Positions 1-7,762 of a stretch of DNA of 63,587 nucleotides are shown here, piece after piece. The notes beneath the pieces are model-generated. The model searched no databases and was not told where the DNA came from. It saw nothing but the letters and a program-made list of their open reading frames with translations. A program made the translations under genes and the position numbers. The stretch lies in assembly GCA_947478725.1 (NCBI GenBank), contig CANJWZ010000024.1, forward strand, positions 1 to 63,587, in the 5' to 3' direction. This DNA comes from Comamonadaceae bacterium. GTDB taxonomy: Bacteria > Pseudomonadota > Gammaproteobacteria > Burkholderiales > Burkholderiaceae_C. The first letter of the stretch is position 1. The number at the start of each line of letters is the position of its first letter.

Positions 1-336
1 CGCTTGGGAGCGGATCGTTTTCGCGTTGCCGGTACCGCCGAATTCAACGGCTACAACAAAGACATTCGCGCCGACCGCATCCGGCCCCTCATCGCTTGGG
101 TGAACCAGTGCTTCCCCGGCGTCAACACGCGCGAGGTCGTGCCCTGGGCCGGCCTGCGCCCGATGATGCCCAACATGATGCCGCGCGTGGGCCGGGGTAA
201 ATTAGCCAACGTGTTCTACAACACCGGGCACGGTCATTTGGGCTGGACACTGTCTGCGGTGACGGCGGACATGGTGGGGGGCGTGGTGCATGACGCCTTC
301 AAGCCCAGCGTGCTGGTGGCCGCTGGCAAGCCCTAA
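1..336 (+). CDS. dadA: D-amino acid dehydrogenase small subunit, C-terminal part (5' truncated by the window)
   Basis: Open from base 1 to the TAA at 334-336, giving the last 111 residues. The stretch around GLRPMMPNMMP and the closing HGHLGWTLS block are the C-terminal signature of the DadA/DAO-type FAD oxidoreductases; the glycine-rich HGHLGW segment contributes to flavin binding in this family. DadA oxidatively deaminates D-amino acids (classically D-alanine) and passes electrons to the respiratory chain at the inner membrane. The gene starts outside the window, so the N-terminal FAD motif cannot be checked. Sixty-three bases downstream lies the first copy of the repeat that marks the patchwork island, so dadA appears to be the last native gene on the left side. 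The family call is firm; the exact substrate is inferred. Confidence 0.9.
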   Translation, partial: RLGADRFRVAGTAEFNGYNKDIRADRIRPLIAWVNQCFPGVNTREVVPWAGLRPMMPNMMPRVGRGKLANVFYNTGHGHLGWTLSAVTADMVGGVVHDAFKPSVLVAAGKP

Positions 337-399
337 CCGGTTTTTCAGGCCTGAGTCTGCGCGCTGTAGTTGTCCTGTGTTCGCCGAGGTTTTTTTGCG

Positions 400-424
400 G
401 AAGAATTGAAATCTGACCCCGATT
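400..424 (+). repeat. Repeat A, copy 1 (GAATTGAAATCTGACCCCGATT type)
   Basis: A 25-base motif that recurs at 1621, 4514, 6580 and 7962 on this strand and inverted at 7490. Its reverse complement reads AATCGGGGTCAGATTTCAAT. It is followed by TAACGCAATTAACGC, similar to what follows copy 3. It sits between dadA and the crotonase gene. No transposase is present nearby. Confidence 0.85.
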
Positions 425-478
425 AACGCAATTAACGCGTGATGAACAAGCGAGGTTTGGGGGCTTTTAATCCTGAGT

Positions 479-1534
479 TCATTTCTCTTTTCCACGTTTT
501 TTACTGATATCGCTGGACCACTGCGAGCGAGCGCCCTTTTTTGGCGGATACATGAATGCATCGCCCAAATTACCCGGCCCTGGTTCAGGGATGGGACGGC
601 CACTGTCGCGCCACTCGACGGCGGCGGCAAACCCATATGTTTCAGCGTAGCGTTTAAACCAAAGGCCCTCAGGTGAGTGACGCGTAATACCGTCAAACAC
701 AGTGGCAAACATCTGCGTTTGCTCCAAGCCCATGGCATCGATGGCTTGGTTAATCACCAGCTTGAGCATCATGAGTTGGTTTTTAGGAACGCCAGCGATG
801 CGGTCTGCTAATTTTTGCACTGTTGCATCGAGTTTTGCCAGCGGCGCTACTTCTGTCGCCAACCCCCACTCGTACGCTTGCTTGCCCGTAATCAAGTCGC
901 CTGTGAGCATCAGGCGCTTGGCCCGCATGGCACCCAAACGGTAAACCCACATGGCCGGACTAGGGCATCCCCACACCCTCACAGGCATGTAACCAATTCG
1001 GGCTTTATCTTCCATCACGATAAAGTCGCAACAGGTTGCGATATCACTCCCCCCGGCTGCGGCATAGCCGTGCACTCTGGCAATCGTAGGTTTATAGGAC
1101 CGCCACAGGCTCATGAAGTCTTCGGTATTTTTCTTCATGAATTTATAGTCCAGCATCGGGTCCCACGGCATGGGCTGGGTGATGATGTTGGTGGGGTCGC
1201 CTTCTGCATAGTGCTTGAGGTCATAGCCCGCACAAAATGCATCGCCCGCTCCGCGCACGACGATCACGTGCACCCGATCGTCGGCGTTCGCAGCGTCTAC
1301 CGCCTGGCGAATTTCTCCTGGCATGTCGTCATTGATTGCGTTCAATCTCTCAGGGCGGTTGAGCGTGATCGTTGCAACACGCCCATCAACGGCTATTGTG
1401 AGCGTAGAGTAGTTTTTGTCGGCCTTTTTACTGGCAAGCCGCTCTCCTAAAACTACTTTTTTACTAGCCGCTTTGGACTTCGATTGAACGGGGGAAATAG
1501 ATTTTTTAGGTACTGTCGCCATAGTTGTCTTCAT
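479..1534 (-). CDS. Crotonase / enoyl-CoA hydratase-isomerase family protein with basic N-terminal extension
   Basis: 351 residues; the family core starts near residue 43 ([20 protein letters not shown]) and carries the oxyanion-hole signature [10 protein letters not shown] near residue 100. The second hallmark reads [13 protein letters not shown], so the position of the first catalytic Glu of true hydratases is Asp, and the segment [11 protein letters not shown] lacks the usual second Glu. It is therefore a crotonase-fold acyl-CoA enzyme whose reaction cannot be read off. The first 40 residues are rich in Lys, Ser and Ala and are not part of the fold; starts at 1534 (Met1) or 1522 (Met5) are both possible. 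The gene stands alone between two repeat A copies (400 and 1621), suggesting it is cargo or a remnant of a rearranged segment. Confidence 0.8.
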   Translation of the reverse strand: MKTTMATVPKKSISPVQSKSKAASKKVVLGERLASKKADKNYSTLTIAVDGRVATITLNRPERLNAINDDMPGEIRQAVDAANADDRVHVIVVRGAGDAFCAGYDLKHYAEGDPTNIITQPMPWDPMLDYKFMKKNTEDFMSLWRSYKPTIARVHGYAAAGGSDIATCCDFIVMEDKARIGYMPVRVWGCPSPAMWVYRLGAMRAKRLMLTGDLITGKQAYEWGLATEVAPLAKLDATVQKLADRIAGVPKNQLMMLKLVINQAIDAMGLEQTQMFATVFDGITRHSPEGLWFKRYAETYGFAAAVEWRDSGRPIPEPGPGNLGDAFMYPPKKGARSQWSSDISKKRGKEK

Positions 1535-1620
1535 TGCGCTGGCAGCACCAATTTGCTACCTTGATAGAAAAACTACTTTGTACCACTCTTATCGCAGGGC
1601 GTGGAAAACCACTACTGGAA

Positions 1621-1645
1621 GAAGAATTGGAATCTGACCCCGATT
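1621..1645 (+). repeat. Repeat A, copy 2
   Basis: GAAGAATTGGAATCTGACCC followed by CGATT. Its right edge coincides with the point where the truncated XRE reading frame ends at 1646-1650, so the repeat marks a gene break. Confidence 0.9.
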
Positions 1646-1767
1646 GACTCCGCGTCCACAGCCAACGTCTCCTGCGAAAGCCCAATCCCAGCACGTGCAC
1701 GACGGATTTCTGCCCCCAGCGCCACCAGCACTGGGTCTCCTCCGAACTGTGGGGATGGTTTTGCCAT
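1646..1767 (-). pseudogene. N-terminal fragment of an XRE-family HTH regulator, cut by repeat A
   Basis: From the ATG at 1765-1767 forty codons read through MAKPSPQFGG to ALGAEIRRARAGIGLSQETL and AVDAE, a typical opening of an XRE/Cro helix-turn-helix domain (LG.EIR.AR...GLSQE.LA). The homology stops exactly where repeat A copy 2 begins; from there the frame reads through the repeat. About two thirds of the HTH and all of any C-terminal domain are missing, so this is a broken gene. The DNA-binding fold assignment rests on the visible motif only; the original target is unknown. Confidence 0.65.
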
Positions 1768-1860
1768 GCCCACGATCGTCTTTGGTTGACGGATAAAGAA
1801 CCACGGGATAGGATACCCATAGTTACTTTTTTGATAAGCTTAACGAAGTACAAAGATCAC

Positions 1861-2105
1861 CGTAAATGGGGGCACTGTCCTGGATTGCTGGCATTTAAGT
1901 TTTAATTGAGTTCCTCAAAGCTGAAAAGCACATCTACTCTGGCAAGGTGGGGCCAAAGGACATACGATTACTTTCAACACAGCCATGCTATTGATACTAT
2001 TTTTTAGGTTGAACCATGAATTTGTTGACAAGCTGGCGTAGGCAGTGCTAGTAATCATTTTTTCTGGCCATACCATCATGACTTTTAAATACAAATCCTA
2101 TAAAA
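1861..2105. other. AT-rich stretch without a recognisable gene
   Basis: About 245 bases with clearly lower G+C than the flanking genes. No ORF with a plausible ribosome-binding site, no tRNA and no obvious inverted repeat was found. It probably belongs to the same imported patch as the next two small genes. Confidence 0.5.
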
Positions 2106-2267
2106 ATGAAAAATGAACCTAAAAAGTCAATTCATGCGCTCATTCTGTTTTTCGGCATCAATATACTTTTGTTTATTTTTGATTTACCAGTATGGACTTA
2201 CATAATAACAACTGCGGTGCTGATATGGTGGATCGTGAGGTGGGAAGGTAATAGCCGTGAAAAGTAA
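2106..2267 (+). CDS. Small two-helix membrane protein (53 aa)
   Basis: ATG at 2106 to TAA at 2265 encodes 53 residues beginning MKNEPKKSIHALILFFG. Two hydrophobic segments (about residues 9-26 and 30-44) are separated by a short Asp-Leu-Pro turn, followed by a charged tail (RWEGNSREK); the Lys-rich N-terminus suggests both ends are cytoplasmic. No strong Shine-Dalgarno sequence is visible. The AT-rich codon use matches the next gene and differs from the rest of the window. The family is not recognised. It could be a real small protein of the imported patch or a chance reading frame. Confidence 0.45.
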   Translation: MKNEPKKSIHALILFFGINILLFIFDLPVWTYIITTAVLIWWIVRWEGNSREK

Positions 2268-2356
2268 ATTATTTTAACTAAAACTTAATCTTCATAAATT
2301 AATATAATAAATTTTTTAGCTCGGTCTATTAGAATATTTAACTTAAAAGGTGATCA

Positions 2357-2725
2357 ATGAAGATTAATATAATATTCGCGTTTATAACTTTAGTTTTAGC
2401 TCTTCGGACCGAAGCTGCCATAAAAGATCAGGATTGGCAGAGCTACTTGTCAAAGTCATGTTCTACAACCATTACAGGTGGTGTTCAAAAAATGCTAGGG
2501 GAACTAAGCTTTTGGTCTCATACTAATGTCTCAATGAGCTCTTGGGCGCAATCAATGCGTATTGAAAAACCAGAGGATTACTGCTATATCGATTATCGTG
2601 ATGCTTCTCAACGTACAAAACTAATGCAGTGTCTAGCTGGCTACAAAGAATTGTGGGATTGGTACGCTAGATGTAAACCCATTGTCGTTAACGCCTGTCG
2701 AACATCTGGCGGATTTTGTAACTAG
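2357..2725 (+). CDS. Small secreted cysteine-rich protein, unknown function
   Basis: 122 residues. The start is supported by AAAGGTGATCA directly before the ATG. Residues 1-20 form a signal peptide (Lys at position 2, hydrophobic core IIFAFITLVLAL, likely cleavage after TEAA), so the product is probably periplasmic or exported. The mature part has six cysteines (in SKSCS, DYCYI, MQCLA, ARCKP, NACRT and GFCN), enough for three disulfides, and several Trp and Tyr. I do not recognise a family. The codon use is AT-rich and an AT-rich promoter-like region (2268-2356) precedes it, both signs of recent transfer. Confidence 0.7.
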   Translation: MKINIIFAFITLVLALRTEAAIKDQDWQSYLSKSCSTTITGGVQKMLGELSFWSHTNVSMSSWAQSMRIEKPEDYCYIDYRDASQRTKLMQCLAGYKELWDWYARCKPIVVNACRTSGGFCN

Positions 2726-2875
2726 ATTATCAGCTTAATTGGTACCGCAGTTCGATTCGACTCAAAGTGTCCGATGTTATGTGATTGAAAAATATTTGAA
2801 TTCCTAATTAGAGCATCGCCAGCATCAATAACAACTAGCAATTGGCATTAACATGCGCTCTTTTTTGGACGTTGC

Positions 2876-3646
2876 ATGACCCGCATCAAAGGTCACACCC
2901 TCATCGCAACGCCTTGTTGCCACGCTCAATACTCAACGCCGCAATACGGGTCGATAAACTTCAGCGCCTTAGCCTACTGGACCGATGGTTCCAAAGAGCA
3001 TTCATTGATGTCCGGTGGTGGCGGGCTCCGCAAATGCAAGTGCGGTGAGTTCTACCGTCTACAGGACACCATTAAGTTTGGCTTTGATGCCCAGCCAGAT
3101 ACGCCGCCCACAGCACACGTCAACGCCGCAGACCTTCCCGAAGCTACCCTATCCTCCAACAAAGCCATTGAACTGGTTGCACGTCGCTTGTATTGGCAGC
3201 ATTTAAACGATGCATACCGAGAGCTTTACCGTGCCCACAGGGAAGCCGAAGACAAAGCGTCCCAGTCAAAGTGGGAGGCAGAATGGCAGAGGGCTAACCC
3301 AGACACCCGTACCGTCTGGACAAAGCTAATTGACCGCCTACTACGCAGGAAGCCAGTTGCAGCACCACCTATGCCAAACAAGCCTTTTACCGTGCCTCCC
3401 TATCAACCATCACAGCTTCAGATTGGCAACATGAACCGCTTGCTGGAACTGCTTCTAGAGGGCGGCAACGAAACGTATGGCCCCAACCCGCTTGAGGTGA
3501 CAGAGCTATATCGGGAACTGGGGCGTTTTGACGAAGCCAAGACAGCCCTTCAGGCTTGCAAAGAAGACGATATTGGAGTCACCAGCAAATTGCTGGCAAA
3601 GATGATTGACGACCGTGCCACCGCTCCCGTTCGGTATCGCATGTAA
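2876..3646 (+). CDS. Uncharacterised protein with N-terminal CC/CxC metal-site-like motif
   Basis: 256 residues from the ATG at 2876. The N-terminus has a paired-cysteine motif, TPCCHAQYSTP near residue 13 and LRKCKCGEFY near residue 52, which resembles a zinc ribbon. The middle (about 95-155) is charged and probably helical, then comes a proline-rich linker (about 160-180) and a C-terminal helical segment (GNMNRLLELLLEGG, ELYRELGRFDEAKTAL) that looks like one or two TPR-like helices. No signal peptide is present, so it is probably cytoplasmic. The base composition is normal for the window, unlike the two small genes before it. Similar proteins exist in Proteobacteria as far as I recall, but no function can be assigned. 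Confidence 0.65.
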   Translation: MTRIKGHTLIATPCCHAQYSTPQYGSINFSALAYWTDGSKEHSLMSGGGGLRKCKCGEFYRLQDTIKFGFDAQPDTPPTAHVNAADLPEATLSSNKAIELVARRLYWQHLNDAYRELYRAHREAEDKASQSKWEAEWQRANPDTRTVWTKLIDRLLRRKPVAAPPMPNKPFTVPPYQPSQLQIGNMNRLLELLLEGGNETYGPNPLEVTELYRELGRFDEAKTALQACKEDDIGVTSKLLAKMIDDRATAPVRYRM

Positions 3647-3701
3647 GAGGGGCTTAAGCTGAATCATCGTCTCCTAGAGGATCTGAGGAACAACTGAACG
3701 G

Positions 3702-3726
3702 CGCTGCGCGGCTTTATCGCGCAGCG
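3702..3726. terminator. Hairpin between convergent genes, possible bidirectional terminator
   Basis: CGCTGCGCG and CGCGCAGCG form a perfect 9-bp stem around the loop GCTTTAT. It lies between the stops of the convergent genes ending at 3646 and 3762. No T-tract follows, so intrinsic termination is uncertain. An alternative longer pairing, AACGGCGCT with AGCGCCGTGTT (3697-3762), is possible. Confidence 0.4.
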
Positions 3727-3761
3727 TCCAGTGACCGAAGGGAGCGAGTTCGAGCGCCGTG

Positions 3762-4097
3762 TTACAGATATGGCTGGTTTTCACTGACTGCCCAATAAAG
3801 CGCATAAATTTTCTTGGCAATTTTCGAACCGGTAGCCTTGCGAACTTTTCGCATGGTGTTTTCTACGCTTCCAATCCAAACCTCGCCTTTATGGTTTAGC
3901 AGTGGTCCGTACTTTTTTAGTTCTTTCATTACCCAACGCCAATCAGCTTGCAGTTCGGGCGGGAAATCTTTCTCGGTGAGTGTTTGAAACCCAAGGTATG
4001 CGCAACTGAGCCTTTCCCGAACATCTCCAGGATGTGTTGCCAAGCAATCGATTGCACCTGTGAGCTTTTCGACGGTGTAGTGATATCGGTTCGGCAT
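3762..4097 (-). CDS. Uncharacterised cytoplasmic protein (111 aa)
   Basis: Starts at the ATG at 4095-4097 (MPNRYHYTVEKLTGAIDCL), preceded by TTAGGGTATTC with an AGGG ribosome-binding site. The frame is open further upstream to 4244, but that part lies in the diverged repeat unit beginning near 4171 and is not credible coding sequence. The protein is helical and charged with a conserved-looking core (HPGDVRERL, FPPELQADW) and a basic segment RKVRKATGSKIAKKI near the C-terminus. I do not recognise a function. It is convergent with the gene at 2876-3646. Confidence 0.65.
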   Translation of the reverse strand: MPNRYHYTVEKLTGAIDCLATHPGDVRERLSCAYLGFQTLTEKDFPPELQADWRWVMKELKKYGPLLNHKGEVWIGSVENTMRKVRKATGSKIAKKIYALYWAVSENQPYL

Positions 4098-4170
4098 GAA
4101 TACCCTAACGTAATGCGTACCGCAAGGCGTTGCAACACAACATGGCAAGCTCTCCTCTAAAAACCAGCAT

Positions 4171-4513
4171 TTGACCAAGCCCCTGTTTGATAGTTTGCTT
4201 CGATAAAAATAGCGTAAAACCTGGCAACAAATAACTTTTTTCAAGTTGCATGTGATTCTGAATGAAAAATCACAGCCTCACCATCTTTTTGATGAGGAAA
4301 TTGGTATCGAAAACCATGACTAAGAGCCGCATTGCGCAGGCGCGTCTTTTACGCTACTCCTGATTTAGTAGCTGCTTACCCAAGTATTTATTGGGCGTTT
4401 CGGAATGTGAGCCGAATTAAGGCGCTATTTTTTCAGCGGCGGGGGCCACATGCCCACCGCCCAAAAACAAGCGCTCAATGTTCGGGTCGACCAGCAGCTC
4501 AGAGGCTTTTTTG
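4171..4513. repeat. Diverged repeat unit, copy 1 (contains a livF 3'-end relic)
   Basis: About 340 bases aligning, with many substitutions, to 7510-7850: shared blocks include TTGACCA, TTGCTTCGATAAAAATAGC, GCGCGTCTTTTACGCTACTC and CTGATTTAGTAGCTGCTTAC. The right part encodes the livF relic and stops at repeat A copy 3. Copy 2 keeps repeat A at both ends; here the left-end motif is not recognisable. Confidence 0.8.
4417..4513 (-). pseudogene. livF: livF 3'-end relic, copy 1
   Basis: On the minus strand the frame reads KKASELLVDPNIERLFLGGG then HVAPAAEKIAP and a stop at 4417-4419: the last 31 residues of a LivF-type ABC ATPase. Intact LivF at 10864-11634 has the same block but ends HVAHSAEKTAADA, so this relic and the one at 7763 come from a version with a different tail. 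Homology is cut at repeat A copy 3 (4514). No start or ATPase motifs remain. Confidence 0.85.
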
Positions 4514-4538
4514 GAAGAATTGGAATCTGACCCCGATT
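4514..4538 (+). repeat. Repeat A, copy 3
   Basis: GAAGAATTGGAATCTGACCC followed by CGATT, abutting the livF relic on its left and followed by TACGCCGTTTTACGCC, 24 bases before the endolysin stop codon. Confidence 0.9.
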
Positions 4539-4562
4539 TACGCCGTTTTACGCCTGGATGTC

Positions 4563-5804
4563 CTAGGCCCCAAGCAGCGACTTTGTTCGCTTGAGCAGGC
4601 GGCGTCGATCTTCCAGGCCATTGAGTCCGCCACTGATTCGCTTTGTAATGGCCGTAAGGTCGTCCGTGTCGGCCAGCGCATTGAGTCCGCGCTTTGCCCA
4701 GAACCACCCAGCCACGTCTACGCACAGGTCGTTGTCGGTTTCAATGATTTCGGGCGTCTTCAACAATTCTTCCTCACGGCCCAGCGCACGACCGTATTCG
4801 AGATAGTTGGCGCGGCCAGTCAGCTGGATCAGACCACGGCCCTTGAATCGGCGACCATCGCCTGGCATCGAATTGCCAAGGTCTGCCCGACCTTCGTAGG
4901 CCTCGCCATTGGCGATCTCGGCACGAAAGCGCAGTTCCCCGGACTCGTGGCCGATCTGTGCCAGAAAGTGGGCGCGTCGAAGCGGTGTGTCGATGTTCCG
5001 ATTGGCCATCGTTCGGGCAATAACAGCCGACAAGTCCAGAACCTCCTTGTCGGCTGCGCGCAAGAAGGCCAGTGCCAACAAGTCAGCATCAATGTCGCCC
5101 GCAAGCCCCTCACACAGGCTGTTCATCGTCTGGCCATCTGTTTCGACCCGCCCGCTGGGTGCTTGTTCGCCATGGACAGTGCGCTGGAACGCCATGATCG
5201 CGTCCAGCGTCTTGGCTCCAAATACCCCATCGGCCTTCAGAGGTTTATCGCTGAGCTGGAACAGCCCCTTCCCGGATGACATGTTCAGCAAGCGTTGCAC
5301 TGTTTCCACATCGTCGCGGTTGTTCGGACACTTTGCGCCTACCGCGGTCAGCGTCAATCCGGCTCCGCGTCGCGGCAATGGCGCTACCGCTGGCGTGGCG
5401 GCAAAAACGGGGCGCAGGCTGGGCTCAGCGGTTGCAGACCGCGTGGCGGCGCTCTCACGGCGCTCGAAATGCGGGGTGTCTTTGAAAGAGGTCCAGTTGC
5501 CGCCCCAGCGATTTGCCGTATCCAGCCCTTCCCAAAACTCGCCCAGCGCACGCAGTTCTTCCACGTCGTAGGTGAGCTTCAGCATGCCATCTGGCGCTGC
5601 CTTGAAGAAATTGAGGTCTACAGCCAAGCGCTTCAAATGCTGGCTGTTCATGGTGTTGCTGCGCCCGTTCTTAACGTGCAAAGCCTGCTGCTCAGAAGTG
5701 CGGTAGAGCTCACCGCCCGAGGCATAAAAACCTAATTCCGAAGCTTTCTGGATCAGCTCGGCAACGTGCAGCAAAAATGTGGACTGTTCGCGCAAGAGGC
5801 TCAT
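4563..5804 (-). CDS. Three-domain phage-type endolysin: M15 peptidase + peptidoglycan-binding + GH19 glycosidase
   Basis: 413 residues. Domain 1 (about 20-115) is an M15-type L-Ala-D-Glu/D-Ala peptidase with the zinc-ligand pattern SQHLKRLAVD (H56, D63) and TPHFE (H112). Domain 2 (about 150-230) is a PG_binding_1 repeat (NNRDDVETVQRLLN, DGVFGAKTLDAI). Domain 3 (about 260-400) is a class I chitinase/GH19-like muramidase with the catalytic-region motifs AQIGHESGEL (E287) and KGRGLIQLTGRANY. It should cut both peptide stems and glycan strands. There is no signal peptide, so it would need a holin or other export; its ATG overlaps the stop of the holin-like gene by four bases, indicating translational coupling. 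Peptidase-glycosidase fusion in one lysin is uncommon. Domain calls are firm; the target (own cell, rival or phage host) is unknown. Confidence 0.85.
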   Translation of the reverse strand: MSLLREQSTFLLHVAELIQKASELGFYASGGELYRTSEQQALHVKNGRSNTMNSQHLKRLAVDLNFFKAAPDGMLKLTYDVEELRALGEFWEGLDTANRWGGNWTSFKDTPHFERRESAATRSATAEPSLRPVFAATPAVAPLPRRGAGLTLTAVGAKCPNNRDDVETVQRLLNMSSGKGLFQLSDKPLKADGVFGAKTLDAIMAFQRTVHGEQAPSGRVETDGQTMNSLCEGLAGDIDADLLALAFLRAADKEVLDLSAVIARTMANRNIDTPLRRAHFLAQIGHESGELRFRAEIANGEAYEGRADLGNSMPGDGRRFKGRGLIQLTGRANYLEYGRALGREEELLKTPEIIETDNDLCVDVAGWFWAKRGLNALADTDDLTAITKRISGGLNGLEDRRRLLKRTKSLLGA

Positions 5805-6436
5805 GGCTGGCCTCCGCTACGCAAATCATGGCTTTCTGACTGAAGCGTGTCGGTCAGTGTCTTGATCTTTTCTTCCTTGCTTTTGCTACCGGCGCTAGAG
5901 CCGAAGAAGTACTGAATGACGGCCGATAACGTGACGCCCAACAGAAACCCGAGTACGGTATCGATAATTCGGGCCGCTTGCTGGTTGTTCGTATCGTATT
6001 TGTGGAAAAAAGCCGCCCAAAAGATGAAGACAAAGGTCAGCACGGTAAGGCCGGTTGCATAAAAGTAGATGAAGCGCTTGGCAACAATATCGTCGCTGGC
6101 CAAAGCGGCCTTCTGCAATCCGCGTGCGTCAATGCGATCAGCATGAACCAGACGCTCCCGTTCCAATTCATTCGCATCAGCTTGCTGCCTAAAGTCCAGC
6201 AGCTTGCTTTGGTATTGAAACTCAAAGTCCTTCAACTTGGCCCATTGGTCCTCGGTCAGCTTGTTGTCGGCTGCGTCGTTGATATCGATACCGGTTTTAT
6301 CCTCGATCAACGCGGCGATTTCCTGTGTGCCTTTATTCACGGCACCGCGAAAGATACCGCTTAACAAGTCTAGCCCCTGCTTGGCGAGCGCTGGGGCAAT
6401 TGCAGCAAAGGCCGCAGCGATGAGTGGTACGGGCAT
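5801..6436 (-). CDS. Holin-like membrane protein of the lysis cassette
   Basis: 211 residues, with a strong ribosome-binding site (AAAGGAGGAAACGCAC before the ATG). The N-terminus is hydrophobic (MPVPLIAAAFAAIAPALA), followed by a charged helical middle (about 60-118) and two clear transmembrane helices at about 122-144 and 157-178, then a charged Lys/Ser-rich tail. This architecture resembles the three-TM holins of prophages and gene-transfer agents. It is translationally coupled to the endolysin (ATGA overlap), as holin-lysin pairs usually are. The holin role is inferred from topology and neighbour, not from a catalytic motif. Confidence 0.65.
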   Translation of the reverse strand: MPVPLIAAAFAAIAPALAKQGLDLLSGIFRGAVNKGTQEIAALIEDKTGIDINDAADNKLTEDQWAKLKDFEFQYQSKLLDFRQQADANELERERLVHADRIDARGLQKAALASDDIVAKRFIYFYATGLTVLTFVFIFWAAFFHKYDTNNQQAARIIDTVLGFLLGVTLSAVIQYFFGSSAGSKSKEEKIKTLTDTLQSESHDLRSGGQP

Positions 6437-6579
6437 GTGCGTTTCCTCCTTTGATAAACGTAAAAATAGGGTCGAGTTTTTATTTATGAGACTACTGCGT
6501 CAAGCCAACTTCACAATTCGGCCAACACTCGTGCGAGTCGTAGGGGGCGGGCCATGGCGATGGTTTTTTCTCAGAAAAG

Positions 6580-6603
6580 GAGAATTGGAATCTGACCCCA
6601 ATT
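6580..6603 (+). repeat. Repeat A, copy 4
   Basis: GAGAATTGGAATCTGACCCC followed by AATT. It lies in the 230-base gap between the holin-like gene and the next membrane-protein gene, 66 bases beyond the latter's stop codon. Confidence 0.85.
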
Positions 6604-6668
6604 CACCGTTGCAGTGCGTGGTGCAGACAAGACGGGGAAGGTAGTGCGGGTAGGCATTGCCGCTGAAA

Positions 6669-7424
6669 TCATCGAACCTTAATGAAGCGACTGGATGGTA
6701 CTGAAACTTGAGCCCAAACAGTTTTTGCACCGCCAACTGAGTCGCACTGCAGAACTTCGCCGGTTAGAGGTATCCCTTCAGGCCCTGCGCTAACAAAACT
6801 CGAATATCCGCGACTTGATTCATCATTTAAAAGCCCAGAAATATCGGTACGTTTACAGTCCACGTCTGAATAAAGAATGGCATCGTTTTTGACAACGATT
6901 TCTTTGTTCAAATTCACTGGATATTTGGGTTCTTTAATTGAAAATGATGGTGGGAGCCAACGCCCAGAACTGTAGCGACCCACATAGATCCAGAGTTCCC
7001 ATGTTTTTGAGCTCGAACTTCTTGATGTAGCTGTGAAATTTCGTTGGCTTGATGAAATGGCAGCTAGCTGGTCAATTTGTTGCTGTTGCTGCTTTGAAAG
7101 ATCCTTTGTAATCGCATCAAGTTGTTCCTTTGCCGCAGGATCCTTTATCGTCGCTGCTAAATCTGCTGCTCTTGCAGCATTCAAGCCGAGAACCTCTGAA
7201 GACTTGCCGATTCTATTGAGATCAACCGCACCCAATGGCGTATTTAATGAGGTAAAACCGGCATGAAGTAATCGGTTCCGGATTGTTTCTAATAATGATG
7301 GATGGCCGGATGCTATCGCTATTCCTACAAATCCCACAATCACAATCCAAACAGTTTTCCCAACAGCATCTGTAGTTGCTTGTATTGTTGAAGTGACCGT
7401 CTTAATCTTTTCTAGAAACTGCAT
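6669..7424 (-). CDS. Membrane-anchored protein with Gln-rich coiled coil and SH3-like C-terminus, unknown
   Basis: 251 residues; TAAGGATTCAAAA before the ATG gives a good ribosome-binding site. One transmembrane helix at about 24-39 (VWIVIVGFVGIAIA), then a helical region with a Q-run (KDLSKQQQQQIDQLA, near 110-122), a Ser-rich linker and a C-terminal beta-rich part with two cysteines (DVDCKR, VLQCDS) that looks like an SH3b-type fold. The family is not recognised. It lies upstream of the holin-like and endolysin genes on the same strand but is separated from them by repeat A copy 4, so it may or may not belong to the same unit. A spanin-like or envelope-anchoring role is a guess only. Confidence 0.6.
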   Translation of the reverse strand: MQFLEKIKTVTSTIQATTDAVGKTVWIVIVGFVGIAIASGHPSLLETIRNRLLHAGFTSLNTPLGAVDLNRIGKSSEVLGLNAARAADLAATIKDPAAKEQLDAITKDLSKQQQQQIDQLAAISSSQRNFTATSRSSSSKTWELWIYVGRYSSGRWLPPSFSIKEPKYPVNLNKEIVVKNDAILYSDVDCKRTDISGLLNDESSRGYSSFVSAGPEGIPLTGEVLQCDSVGGAKTVWAQVSVPSSRFIKVR

Positions 7425-7489
7425 TTTTGAATCCTTACATTCAGCAAGAGAATTTACTAAGCACAGGACTTAAACCGCGACGCCTAGAA

Positions 7490-7510
7490 AATCGGGGTCA
7501 GACTCCAATT
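7490..7510 (-). repeat. Repeat A, copy 5 (inverted)
   Basis: AATCGGGGTCAGACTCCAAT followed by T, the only copy in this orientation. Together with copy 6 (7962-7984) it brackets a 495-base segment in inverted orientation, like terminal inverted repeats of a small non-autonomous element. Confidence 0.85.
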
Positions 7511-7762
7511 TGACCAATCTCCGGCTTGGTAAATTGCTTCGATAAAAATAGCAACAAACCCGGCAAAGTGTAACGTATAACTTGTTTCAAGATGTATTTG
7601 ATTCTGAACCATAAATCACAGCCAGACCATCTTTTGGATAAGAAAATTGCTAGGGAAAACCACGACTAAGCGCCGCAGTGAACAGGCGCGTCTTTTACGC
7701 TACTCCTGATTTAGTAGCTGCTTACCCACGTATTTATTGGGCGTCTTGAAATATGAGCCGAA

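Noticed and set aside
3697..3762. Integron attC site between the convergent genes
   Set aside because: There is a long imperfect palindrome, but the ends (ACTGAAC, GTTACAG) do not match the RYYYAAC/GTTRRRY core boxes and no integrase is present.
4098..4244. Longer form of the 111-residue gene
   Set aside because: The extension lies in the diverged repeat unit; the ATG at 4097 has a good ribosome-binding site.
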